A DNA stretch of 64,000 nt from NCBI GenBank assembly GCA_902362375.1, contig CABIVS010000001.1:233820-297819 (forward strand), written 5' to 3'. The notes below the pieces were generated by a model, which did not search any database, was not told the DNA's origin, and saw only the letters and a program-made list of their open reading frames with translations. Numbering within the stretch: the stretch's first letter is position 1; the number at the start of each line of letters is the position of its first letter. The stretch comes from Bacteroidaceae bacterium (lineage in GTDB: Bacteria; Bacteroidota; Bacteroidia; Bacteroidales; Bacteroidaceae). A program made the translations under genes and the position numbers. Below are positions 26,029-35,393 of this stretch, piece by piece.

Positions 26029-27429
26029 ATGAATATCAAAATATTTTTATCAACCCTTGTAATGGGACTCTGTTCCATTGCTTGCAGCGATGACAACGTC
26101 TCAGAAACAGAAAAACAACAAGAAGGAAAACCTACATACGTAAACTTGTCGGTCAGTCTTCCCGGAAGAACAACGAGCAGGGCACTTCCCGGTGATTATA
26201 ATAATGACGGGACTTATGAAGGGCTAGACAGCTTGCAAACACTCGATGTATATATGCAATCGGCAGACGGGACTGTTGAGGCCAAACGTTTCACCGGATT
26301 GGATATTTCACATACAGGAACGGTAGTGTCTCCGAGCCAACCGTTCAGAACCACTTCCGGATACAAGACTATCTATATAGTCATAAATAATCCGAACCCG
26401 CTGGGAACTGTCATAACGACCGAGCATGATCTTATAGCAACGGATAATCTGGCTCAGGTAGTAACTGCCAATGGAAAAGAGTATGACCTGATTACGATGA
26501 CGGGGAAATCAGCAAATGTGTACATACAACCTGATGTCCCCATACAGGATGTAGCAAAGGGCAGCAATAAGATAGCAGTAAGTGTAGACCGTATGGCATC
26601 GAGAGTCATTGTGACTACTACAGCCTCAGCAGATCTTATCGATGAAAATGGAGAAAAAATAGGTTCAGTCTCCGATGTAAACTTCTCTGTAGCCCAAGGT
26701 ACCAACAAGATTTACTGGCTCAGTCAACCTAACTATGTATCCTATGGAAGCGAATACGTACCAGCATTGGGTGAATATGCAGGTCAAGCTGACACTTATT
26801 ATGACTATTCCAACCTGTCCGTAAAGAATGCTATTCCTCAGAAACCGGTTGACGCAGACGGTTACAAAGCCCTGAAAGGTCAGTTTCTGTTTGAAAACAC
26901 CCATACAGAAGGGAATTTGGAAAGCACACAGTATAGAAAAGGGAATACTGCCTACATCTTGGTCAGAGCCAAGTTTACTCCAGAAGCAAACGCTATAGCT
27001 GATGGCGGAAGCTTGACAGGAGGGACCTTCTATGTAGGTCAGACTGACGGAAAAATCTATTCTTCCAAACAAGCTGCACTCGCAGCTTTCCCTAACCAGA
27101 AAGTAGCCACTTATGTCGGTGGCAATATGATTAACTATGCCTGGCTGAATCCTGATGACTTGGTGAAACCGTTGAATTCTCCCGTCCTGAGAAATAACAT
27201 TTATCATGTCAATATCACAGGCTTCAAAAGACTTAGTTACAACTGGAACCCATTATTTCCGGAAGACCCCAATACTGCAAATCCGCAGAATCCTGATCCG
27301 AAACCGGGTCCTGAGGAACCGGAAATACCCATTGATCCTGTTGACCCTCTGACTCCCGAACAAACCAATATGTCTGTTGAGGTCAATGTTCTGCAGTGGA
27401 CTACACATTCTTATGACATTGAATTTTAA
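26029..27429 (+). CDS. major fimbrial subunit, Mfa1/FimA type (type V pilus)
   Basis: A lipoprotein signal (MNIKIFLSTLVMGLCSIAC, Cys at 19) and a fimbrillin N-terminal domain (YVNLSVSLPGRTTSRALPGDYNNDG), with Arg residues at TSRA suited to the Arg-specific cleavage that frees the polymerising strand in this pilus class. The C-terminus has a Pro-rich linker and ends SVEVNVLQWTTHSYDIEF, the usual Mfa1 C-terminal strand. It is first of four fimbrial genes. The 282-bp spacer before it is AT-rich; I find no clear -7 element there and no inverted repeats that would suggest an invertible promoter. Confidence 0.83.
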   Translation: MNIKIFLSTLVMGLCSIACSDDNVSETEKQQEGKPTYVNLSVSLPGRTTSRALPGDYNNDGTYEGLDSLQTLDVYMQSADGTVEAKRFTGLDISHTGTVVSPSQPFRTTSGYKTIYIVINNPNPLGTVITTEHDLIATDNLAQVVTANGKEYDLITMTGKSANVYIQPDVPIQDVAKGSNKIAVSVDRMASRVIVTTTASADLIDENGEKIGSVSDVNFSVAQGTNKIYWLSQPNYVSYGSEYVPALGEYAGQADTYYDYSNLSVKNAIPQKPVDADGYKALKGQFLFENTHTEGNLESTQYRKGNTAYILVRAKFTPEANAIADGGSLTGGTFYVGQTDGKIYSSKQAALAAFPNQKVATYVGGNMINYAWLNPDDLVKPLNSPVLRNNIYHVNITGFKRLSYNWNPLFPEDPNTANPQNPDPKPGPEEPEIPIDPVDPLTPEQTNMSVEVNVLQWTTHSYDIEF

Positions 27430-27510
27430 TATATTATACTATTCCGGACACAGATGGATAACCCGATCCGGAATAGTACAAGCATATTAATCGTTACTAA
27501 AATTAATTTT

Positions 27511-28446
27511 ATGAAATTATGTTTTCAATCAGTTTTGTCGATAAGCATAATCTTCTATTCACTTTTTCTTTCCGGATGTATTAGGGATGATACCGATTGC
27601 TATTATTCTCCGACGCTCATAGTATCTCTATATTCCATGTCTCCTTGTGAGACTGATACGGTTTATCCGACAGGAATCAAAGATATAACATTATGTGTAT
27701 TTGACAAGAACGATATACTGGTAGCATATGTCCATAAGGATAATGTGACACTAGGAAAAGGATATACAGAGGAAATAACCGTTACCGAAAAAGGTATTTA
27801 CACTGTCATGGCATGGTCAGGGATTTATACAGGATATTTTGACCTCAACCAGCCACAATTAGGGCAAACCACGAAAAAAGACTGGTTATTCCACCTGAAA
27901 CGTTTGCAGAATATAGCCGTATCAATAGAAGGAATACAGGTTTATGCCGGTGAAAGCCGTGCTGTCTATATGGATGGCGCAATCTCCCGCTCGGAAAGAG
28001 CCTCAGTCAACCTTCAGGAGATTACAAACCGGCTTACTGTTACTATAGAAGGACTTAACAGGAATGAAGAGGAATATGAAGTTTATATTGAATCGGACAA
28101 TGGTTCCATGCAACTGGACGGAAGTATCGCCGAAGATGAAATCGTAAGATTCAACCCTATGATCTCAATTAATAACGGGCGGCTGAACGAGAGGTTTTCT
28201 CTTCTGAAGCTTGAAACAGGGCATAATAATACGATAGTAATCAGGCATAAAATCAGCGGAAAAGAACTTTATAGAGGTAGCTTGTTGGGAACTCTCTTGT
28301 TGAAAAATCCTGAAGTGAATTTAGACTGTGACCATGATTTTATCATTAGGTTCACGACACAAGACCAATGTGAGTGTGGGACTTATACCATTCAGGAGAT
28401 ATGGGTGAATAATTGGCTGGTGCACAGTTATGATACAGAGATATGA
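27511..28446 (+). CDS. Mfa2/FimB-type fimbrial anchor lipoprotein
   Basis: Lipobox LFLSGC with the Cys at about 22, then the FimB/Mfa2 pattern CIRDDTDCYYSPTL and LCVFDKNDILVAYV, typical of anchor subunits that hold the pilus to the outer membrane and limit its length. The frame opens at 27454, but the Met at 27511 starts the signal peptide. The C-terminus (VNNWLVHSYDTEI) closely echoes that of the major subunit. It lies 81 bases after the major subunit gene. Confidence 0.82.
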   Translation: MKLCFQSVLSISIIFYSLFLSGCIRDDTDCYYSPTLIVSLYSMSPCETDTVYPTGIKDITLCVFDKNDILVAYVHKDNVTLGKGYTEEITVTEKGIYTVMAWSGIYTGYFDLNQPQLGQTTKKDWLFHLKRLQNIAVSIEGIQVYAGESRAVYMDGAISRSERASVNLQEITNRLTVTIEGLNRNEEEYEVYIESDNGSMQLDGSIAEDEIVRFNPMISINNGRLNERFSLLKLETGHNNTIVIRHKISGKELYRGSLLGTLLLKNPEVNLDCDHDFIIRFTTQDQCECGTYTIQEIWVNNWLVHSYDTEI

Positions 28447-28463
28447 TTTCCGGCTATTAATAC

Positions 28464-30275
28464 ATGAGAATGATGAAGTTGATAAGAAATAACATACTAT
28501 ATATATATTGTCCGGCTGTTTTGTTTTTCATCCTGATGGCAATGAATGGTTGCTCGGATGAAAAACGTATTGAGGGTGGAACGGATGAGTATGCTCATAT
28601 AGCATTGTCAGTCCGTACTTCAGCATCCAGCATTAATGATGACACATATTTCTGGGAGGATCGTGTCGATGAGCTCCGGATGATTGTCTTCGAATCCGGC
28701 AGCGGCTCTGTCGTTTTCAACCAGCAACTCTACTTCCCTGATGGTTTTAAGGCAAAGAGTCGTCCGGTCACTATCAAACCGGGGACGTACGATTTCTATT
28801 TCATAGCCAATGAATCAGTATATTCGGGAGATTTTGTTCCGGCTTTACTTGATATAACCAACAAATCGGATTTAGCTACTGATGCAAGATTTAACGGTAT
28901 GATCTATAATGCCGGATTCCAACCTGACGGAAGTACTCCGGAAGGACGTTTTCTGATGTCGGCCATTTATGAAAATATAACTGTAGTCAAGGGCGGTACG
29001 GAGCAAGCTCCCATATCATTGCCCCTACCCACAAGCAAGGTGGAACTAATAAGGGCGATGGCGAAAGTGGAAGTCATTTTCCGCAAGAAAGTGCCGGGCA
29101 GTACCCTTCCGGATCGTGCCGTGACTTCTGTTCAACTGAAGAATGTTGCTTCCAATTTGTCCGTACCTCCTTATGACAATTATTATGCAGGAGGCAAAAG
29201 TTCTTCACCGGAAGCATCTCTTTCGGAACTTGATTTCCTGAATGACAGCATAGGAGCCGTCGTATTCTATATTCCCGAATTGCTCCTGCCCGAAAGCGGG
29301 ACAGAGTATACAGAATTATATATCAACAATAAAGGATTCGCAATGCAAAGTGATAGCGAAAAAACGGGTATTACAGCCCAAAGACGTTCTGTTCCGGCTT
29401 TGTCGGACAACAGCGTGATTCGTAATTATCATTATATCATAAATGCATATATCAATTCTGAAGGAGGGGTAGAAACACTGATTGAAGTGGAACCCTGGAA
29501 AAAAGACACATATACGTATATATTTCAGGGAAATGAGCAGATTGTGATTCCTCCGGTATTCCCCACAGATTCAAGTATCGTTATGCCTACCGATTGCGGT
29601 AAAATTGAGTTGATGGCAAGAGATGAAGTTTTGCCGCAAGGGTTGCAAGGAGCTTATGGGGATGAAATTATTTATTATGATCCTGCAACCGGCCTACCGG
29701 GCATCAAGGAAGGGAATCCACCTTACTATTGTGAGAAAAAATATGGCAAAGGGTGGCGCATGATTAATTCCTGTGAGTTAATGTCTTATATGGCACTGCT
29801 TGACCAGACGTATACCATATGGATGTCAAATACTTGGGATGCTCATACTTATAATATGGATCACCCGCAGGCACCTGTCCCTTATTATTCCCTGCATTTC
29901 AGGCGAGCCGCCCAATCCCTGCTGGAAAAACTGACAGGAGTGGACTTGTCGGCAACCGTATTGAAAAATGAGAATAACTGGGAAGACAATATCAGTGACA
30001 AGAAATTGGGAGTGGTAGACACCTATTACACCCCCGGAGATATCAAAGAAAGAGTAGATGATTATCCTGAAGGATGGCCGTTTCCAGCTCCTCCCGGCAC
30101 GTCTGCCGGTGATTCCTGGATTTACAACGAAGCGGCTATTCAAGTAAAGGCATTCTGGTATTCCAGCGGATACGTCGATTTGTCCAAGCGTGCTAATTGG
30201 TATAAAGTATTATACGGAAACTTCCAACGGTATGATTTCCATGCTACGACCCGTTGTGTAAGAACTGTTGAATAG
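28464..30275 (+). CDS. large fimbrial accessory/tip lipoprotein
   Basis: 603 residues with lipobox MAMNGC. The N-terminal half has the fimbrillin strand pattern (VDELRMIVFESGSGSVVFNQQL; TIKPGTYDFYFIANE). The C-terminal third (CEKKYGKGWRMINSCELMSYM and the end DFHATTRCVRTVE) resembles a FISUMP/C-type-lectin-like domain, the sort of module found at pilus tips. A tip adhesin role is inference from length, order and this domain. ATG at 28464 is chosen; 28470 and 28473 are alternatives. It starts 17 bases after the anchor gene. Confidence 0.72.
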   Translation: MRMMKLIRNNILYIYCPAVLFFILMAMNGCSDEKRIEGGTDEYAHIALSVRTSASSINDDTYFWEDRVDELRMIVFESGSGSVVFNQQLYFPDGFKAKSRPVTIKPGTYDFYFIANESVYSGDFVPALLDITNKSDLATDARFNGMIYNAGFQPDGSTPEGRFLMSAIYENITVVKGGTEQAPISLPLPTSKVELIRAMAKVEVIFRKKVPGSTLPDRAVTSVQLKNVASNLSVPPYDNYYAGGKSSSPEASLSELDFLNDSIGAVVFYIPELLLPESGTEYTELYINNKGFAMQSDSEKTGITAQRRSVPALSDNSVIRNYHYIINAYINSEGGVETLIEVEPWKKDTYTYIFQGNEQIVIPPVFPTDSSIVMPTDCGKIELMARDEVLPQGLQGAYGDEIIYYDPATGLPGIKEGNPPYYCEKKYGKGWRMINSCELMSYMALLDQTYTIWMSNTWDAHTYNMDHPQAPVPYYSLHFRRAAQSLLEKLTGVDLSATVLKNENNWEDNISDKKLGVVDTYYTPGDIKERVDDYPEGWPFPAPPGTSAGDSWIYNEAAIQVKAFWYSSGYVDLSKRANWYKVLYGNFQRYDFHATTRCVRTVE

Positions 30276-30287
30276 GAGAAAAGAAGT

Positions 30288-31229
30288 ATGTATAGACTGA
30301 TTTTTATAATCTCGATGATATGGCTGTGTAATGTGAGTTGCAGTGACGATCATATGCCCGAACCGGATATAAATAAAACTGCGTACATTAAGATCCGGCA
30401 GAACCTTTTTAGAAGTGCAACCATGGTAGACGAAGACAATCTTGAGAGCGAACAGACAATTAAAACAATTGCCTTATTTCTCACCGAGCCTTCCTCTACC
30501 AAGATTGTTTACAAATATATCAATATTGGTTCAATGGATATGGATAAATATAAACTGGTTACTCTCCCCCTTCAGGAATCCGAACTCGGGAAGAAGGATA
30601 TTTATCTGATAACTAATTATGGGAGTACAAATTTATCTGCGGTCGAGACAATGGACGACATAAAGAAACTAAATACTCCTGCTGTGGATAAAAACCATGT
30701 GCTAGACCCGAATGAGGGCTTTTGTATGTATGGAAAATTACTGAACTTTGACTTTACCAATACAAACTCTTCGGCGATTGTGAATGCGGAACGTACTTGC
30801 GCCAAGTACAAGATCACACTTACATTTCCGGAAAATCCGGTTTTGAGCACAGATAATACATTTGTCATTGCCAATGAGGCAAGTTACACCCATATCGTTG
30901 ACGGTTTAAGAGGCGGTATTCAGGACTCTGACTATTTTAACATTGCCAGTCCCCTGGCCCTCGAACCGGATGGAAGCGGAAAGTATATGAATACTGTTTA
31001 TATGTATGAAGCGGAAAAGGCTCCGCAGATTTATGTATATACCCGGATAAACAACTCTTCCGTGAAGCAAGAGTTTTCGGTCGACCTGCCGGTACCGTAT
31101 CGGAATTATATGTATGATATAGATATACAAATCTATGAGAACTACAATTCACGTACAACAAGAGCAGATATTAAAGAACCTCAATACAGCATAAAAACGA
31201 CAGTAAAAACCTATCTTTCAAACCACTAA
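30288..31229 (+). CDS. minor fimbrial subunit lipoprotein
   Basis: 313 residues with lipoprotein signal MYRLIFIISMIWLCNVSC. The fimbrillin pattern is recognisable in EQTIKTIALFLTEPSS and KDIYLITNYGS, followed by a beta-rich second domain. It lies 12 bases after the large fimbrial gene and is the last of the operon. Probably an accessory pilin; which position it takes in the pilus is unknown. Confidence 0.7.
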   Translation: MYRLIFIISMIWLCNVSCSDDHMPEPDINKTAYIKIRQNLFRSATMVDEDNLESEQTIKTIALFLTEPSSTKIVYKYINIGSMDMDKYKLVTLPLQESELGKKDIYLITNYGSTNLSAVETMDDIKKLNTPAVDKNHVLDPNEGFCMYGKLLNFDFTNTNSSAIVNAERTCAKYKITLTFPENPVLSTDNTFVIANEASYTHIVDGLRGGIQDSDYFNIASPLALEPDGSGKYMNTVYMYEAEKAPQIYVYTRINNSSVKQEFSVDLPVPYRNYMYDIDIQIYENYNSRTTRADIKEPQYSIKTTVKTYLSNH

Positions 31230-31353
31230 GAATCCAGTCTGTGGCTATCTCCACCGACGAATCCTGATTTACGGATGTTATAGAACTTCCGGCAGGATGA
31301 AATATACCTTCATTTATCACATCTGTTTATTAGATTGTATCATTGAAAACAAC

Positions 31354-31361
31354 TATCTTTA
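31354..31361 (+). promoter_or_regulatory. -7-like promoter element of the recycling cluster
   Basis: TATCTTTA, one base off TAnnTTTG, 83 bases upstream of the symporter ATG. It is the best candidate promoter for the gene run 31445-39769. Confidence 0.4.
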
Positions 31362-31444
31362 CCACGTTTTATTTAGGACATACAATAACAAGTACTATGA
31401 ACAGATTGGGATATTTCATCCTCAAATGAATTTAAACAGCAGAT

Positions 31445-32917
31445 ATGAGTCCAGCCGTTATATCTATTACTATTGTGGCATACTTTATCATCCTGTTCAC
31501 TATCTCTTATATAGCAGGACACAAAGCCGACAATGAAGGATTCTTTGTAGGAAACCGTAAATCAGCCTGGTATATCGTTGCCTTTGCCATGATCGGTTCC
31601 ACCATTTCCGGAGTCACTTTCGTTTCCGTTCCGGGCATGGTACAGGCAAGCAGCTTTTCTTATCTGCAGATGGTGCTGGGATTCATAGTAGGACAAATTA
31701 TCATTGCGTTTGTACTCGTTCCTCTCTTTTATCGTATGAACCTGGTTTCCATTTATGAATATCTGGAGAACAGGTTCGGAAGCTCCTCCTACCAGACGGG
31801 GGCATGGTTCTTTTTTATTTCAAAGATGTTAGGGGCAGCTGTCCGGCTCTTTCTCGTATGTCTGACATTGCAGTTTCTTATCTTTGCTCCTTTTCATCTT
31901 CCATTCCTGTTGAACGTGATCCTTACGGTATTTATCGTATGGCTTTACACTTTCCGCGGTGGAGTGAAATCATTGATATGGACGGATGTTCTAAAAACAT
32001 TCTGCCTGGTAGTGTCGGTTGTACTTTGCATCTATTATATTGCTTCCAGCCTGCATCTGAATTTCAGTGGTTTGATTAGTACGATTTCAGACAGTGACTT
32101 TTCCAAGACATTCTTTTTTGACGATGTCAATGACAAACGATACTTCTTCAAGCAATTCCTGGCAGGTGTATTCACCGTTATTGCCATGAACGGACTCGAC
32201 CAGGATATGATGCAGCGCAATCTTAGCTGCAAGAACTTCCGGGACTCACAGAAGAATATGATTACCAGTGGAATCTCACAGTTCTTTGTCATTCTGCTTT
32301 TTCTGATGCTGGGAGTACTCCTATATACGTTTACAGCACAGCAAGGCATTGAGAATCCGGGAAAAAGCGATGAGTTGTTTCCGATGATCGCTACCGGAAA
32401 TTATTTTCCCGGCATAGTCGGAATATTATTCATTATCGGACTGATAGCCTCCGCCTATTCTGCAGCGGGTTCTGCCTTGACGGCACTGACCACTTCTTTT
32501 ACTGTAGATATTTTACATGCACAGAAAAAAGGAGATGCGGCACTTAGCAAGATACGCAAACATGTACATATCGGTATGGCAATTGTGATGGGGGCAGTCA
32601 TTTTCGTATTCAATTTGCTGAACAACACCAGTGTGATTGATGCGATTTACACATTGGCCAGTTACACGTATGGTCCTATCTTAGGGTTGTTCGCTTTCGG
32701 CATCTTCACCAAGAAACAAGTTTATGATAAATATATTCCGTTGGTAGCTATCGCTTCTCCTATTCTTTGCTATATCCTGCAAAGAAATTCGGAAGCATGG
32801 TTCAACGGTTACCAAATTAGTTACGAGCTGCTATTATTTAACGCTGCATTTACTTTCATCGGACTTTGCTTCCTCATTCGAAAGAAATCAACTATGGACA
32901 ATACGACAGTTCTTTAA
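31445..32917 (+). CDS. sodium:solute symporter (SSS family)
   Basis: 490 residues and about 13 membrane helices. Typical SSS motifs are present: [20 protein letters not shown] near the N-terminus, [27 protein letters not shown], and [21 protein letters not shown] around helix 8-9, where the sodium site lies. The SSS family imports sugars, sialic acid, amino acids and vitamins; position at the head of a cell-wall recycling cluster suggests an amino sugar or peptide-derived solute, which is inference. It is 13 bases from the next gene. Confidence 0.88.
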   Translation: MSPAVISITIVAYFIILFTISYIAGHKADNEGFFVGNRKSAWYIVAFAMIGSTISGVTFVSVPGMVQASSFSYLQMVLGFIVGQIIIAFVLVPLFYRMNLVSIYEYLENRFGSSSYQTGAWFFFISKMLGAAVRLFLVCLTLQFLIFAPFHLPFLLNVILTVFIVWLYTFRGGVKSLIWTDVLKTFCLVVSVVLCIYYIASSLHLNFSGLISTISDSDFSKTFFFDDVNDKRYFFKQFLAGVFTVIAMNGLDQDMMQRNLSCKNFRDSQKNMITSGISQFFVILLFLMLGVLLYTFTAQQGIENPGKSDELFPMIATGNYFPGIVGILFIIGLIASAYSAAGSALTALTTSFTVDILHAQKKGDAALSKIRKHVHIGMAIVMGAVIFVFNLLNNTSVIDAIYTLASYTYGPILGLFAFGIFTKKQVYDKYIPLVAIASPILCYILQRNSEAWFNGYQISYELLLFNAAFTFIGLCFLIRKKSTMDNTTVL

Positions 32918-32930
32918 TATTAAAATCAAG

Positions 32931-35381
32931 ATGAAGAAGAAAATTAATTGCTTCATACCTTTCGGCACCCCGGAAGATATCATGCAGACAGTGAAAGAAC
33001 TACAAGCGTCAGAGCTAGTAAATAAAATCTATTTATTAGGTTCGGCGCCCGGCAAGAAAGCTCTTCCGGGGTGTGAATATCTCTCTGTTAAAGGGTTCTA
33101 TTCCACAGACACAATGAAAACAATTGCAGCCAATGCCAATTCGGAATATACTCTGTTCTACTTGAAACAAACTCCATTAAAACTGGGACTGTATGCCTTG
33201 GAACGCATGGTGCAAATCATGGAGAACGATAAAAAGAATGGAATAGTTTATGCCGACCACTATCAGCTGATTAACGGAGAACTTAAACAAGCACCTGTCA
33301 TTGACTACCAATTAGGAAGCGTCCGGGATGATTTCGACTTCGGCTCTATGCTTCTATTCAGTTCTTCTGCCTTCACTAAAATAGCAAATGCTTTGCGTGA
33401 AGAGTACGAATACGCAGGACTATATGCTATGCGTCTATTCATCTCTTACAAATATTCAATTGTGCACATCAATGAATATCTATACACCGAAATTGAAACA
33501 GATACCAGGAAAAGCGGAGAGAAACAATTCGACTATGTAAACCCCAAAAATCGGAAAGTGCAAATTGAAATGGAAGCTGCCTGCACCGAATACCTGAAAT
33601 GTATTGATGCTTATTTCATGCCTACTTCTTCACGGCCTGTAAATCTTCACAGCGAAAACTTTGAATTCGAGGCATCTGTCATCATCCCTGTGCGCAATCG
33701 TGCTCATACCATCCGTGATGCTGTCAACTCGGCTTTAAACCAGCGGACCACTTTTCCTTTTAACATTATTGTTATCGACAATCATTCCACCGATGGAACG
33801 ACGGAAATACTCCAGGAACTAAGTACCGATAAGAAATTGATCCATATCATTCCCCAAGAGAATGATTTAGGCATAGGAGGTTGTTGGAACAAAGGTATAC
33901 ATCACGAAAAATGTGGAAAGTTCGCCATACAGTTAGACAGTGACGATTTATACAAAGACGAATCCACTTTACAGAAAGTCGTAGATACTTTTTATAAGGA
34001 AAGTTGCGCAATGGTAATAGGCACTTATCTAATGACCGACTTCCAGCTAAACGAAATAGCCCCCGGTATTATTGATCACAAAGAGTGGACACCGGAAAAT
34101 GGAAAGAACAACGCTCTACGTATCAATGGTTTGGGTGCTCCACGAGCTTTCTACACTCCTATTCTTCGTGATATCAAATTGCCGAATACCAGCTATGGAG
34201 AAGATTATGCCATAGGATTACGAATCTCACGGGAATATAAGATCGGACGTATCTATGATGTAATATACCTCTGTCGCCGTTGGGAAGGTAACTCCGACGC
34301 CGCATTAAGCACAGAAAAGATCAATCGGAACAACTTCTACAAAGACCGAATCCGCACATGGGAAATTAAGAGCAGAATCCAGATGCATACTATCGATCAA
34401 GAGTTTCAGGAACTTGTAGAAGAAATGATAGAAAACCAAAAAGAAAACTGGGAACTTGCGAAAAGGAACTATGAAGCGTTGGAAGAAAATCTGGAAAAGA
34501 AAAAAGTATTGAAGCTGAAGAAAGAAGACAGAGAGATGAAAGTTATAATTTTCCCAAATCCTCAACGCATCCTCTCGACCATGGCAAAAACAGATAGTCA
34601 TTCTATCCAAGAAAGACCTTGTTTCTTATGCGGGAAAAACCGCCCCGCAGAGCAAACATATCTACCATTCGGACATTATGAGGTATGCCTCAATCCTTAC
34701 CCCATTTTTCAGCGTCACTTGACAATCATCGACAAGGAACATACTCCACAAAGCATGAAAGGACGTTTTGAAGATATGCTTCACTTAGCTGAAAATCTGG
34801 ACGAGTTCTATATACTCTATAACGGACCGGAGTGCGGTGCTTCCGCCCCTGACCACATGCATTTCCAGGCAGCAGGAAAAGAAGAAGAACTGACTAATCC
34901 TTTTGAGCTGAATTTCTTGACGGATATATTAGAAAATGGAAACTGCGTAACAACTTATGTAGACGATTTATTTACAACTTGCATAGGTATTACATCAAGC
35001 CTGAAAGTTGAATTAATGCAACAATTTGAAAAGGTCTACAAAAATCTTTCCGCCATTTATTCGGATAAAGAACCTTTAATCAACATGATAACCTGGTATG
35101 GCCTCGATAAAATCAGCCATTTCGGAGGTGACGAAGTAGAAGTATGGAATTGCATCATTTTCCTACGCTCAAAACATCGTCCCGTTTGCTATTATACCCC
35201 AAATGAAAAAGGGCTATTAATAAGTCCGGCTGTTGCAGAAATGGGTGGCATATTCCCGATTGTCAGAGAAGAAGACATGGATAAATTAAACGCCCAACAA
35301 CTCACAGAGATTTACAAGGAGATAAGTTTATCTCCCCAACAGTTAAATACTCTATGCGATCAATTATTCAAAAAGGAATAG
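32931..35381 (+). CDS. glycosyltransferase family 2 fused to a DUF4922 (HIT-like nucleotidyltransferase) domain
   Basis: 816 residues with three parts. Residues 1-235 resemble a degenerate GT-A fold ([18 protein letters not shown]). Residues about 248-480 are a GT2 glycosyltransferase: [22 protein letters not shown], the metal-binding LDSDD near 337, and [12 protein letters not shown]. After a coiled coil (about 490-530), residues about 535-816 match DUF4922, with CFLCGKNRP near 563 and APDHMHFQA near 640, the HxHxQ-type triad of the HIT/GalT superfamily. A GalT-like phosphorylase could make or recycle a sugar nucleotide for the transferase. No signal peptide, so cytoplasmic. It has close neighbours on both sides (13 and 12 bases). 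Confidence 0.8.
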   Translation: MKKKINCFIPFGTPEDIMQTVKELQASELVNKIYLLGSAPGKKALPGCEYLSVKGFYSTDTMKTIAANANSEYTLFYLKQTPLKLGLYALERMVQIMENDKKNGIVYADHYQLINGELKQAPVIDYQLGSVRDDFDFGSMLLFSSSAFTKIANALREEYEYAGLYAMRLFISYKYSIVHINEYLYTEIETDTRKSGEKQFDYVNPKNRKVQIEMEAACTEYLKCIDAYFMPTSSRPVNLHSENFEFEASVIIPVRNRAHTIRDAVNSALNQRTTFPFNIIVIDNHSTDGTTEILQELSTDKKLIHIIPQENDLGIGGCWNKGIHHEKCGKFAIQLDSDDLYKDESTLQKVVDTFYKESCAMVIGTYLMTDFQLNEIAPGIIDHKEWTPENGKNNALRINGLGAPRAFYTPILRDIKLPNTSYGEDYAIGLRISREYKIGRIYDVIYLCRRWEGNSDAALSTEKINRNNFYKDRIRTWEIKSRIQMHTIDQEFQELVEEMIENQKENWELAKRNYEALEENLEKKKVLKLKKEDREMKVIIFPNPQRILSTMAKTDSHSIQERPCFLCGKNRPAEQTYLPFGHYEVCLNPYPIFQRHLTIIDKEHTPQSMKGRFEDMLHLAENLDEFYILYNGPECGASAPDHMHFQAAGKEEELTNPFELNFLTDILENGNCVTTYVDDLFTTCIGITSSLKVELMQQFEKVYKNLSAIYSDKEPLINMITWYGLDKISHFGGDEVEVWNCIIFLRSKHRPVCYYTPNEKGLLISPAVAEMGGIFPIVREEDMDKLNAQQLTEIYKEISLSPQQLNTLCDQLFKKE

Positions 35382-35393
35382 CAATAAAATAGT

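Noticed and set aside
31397..31429. 10-codon ORF (MNRLGYFILK) as a leader peptide of the symporter
   Set aside because: No run of regulatory codons and no hairpin pair after it; a chance short frame is as likely.
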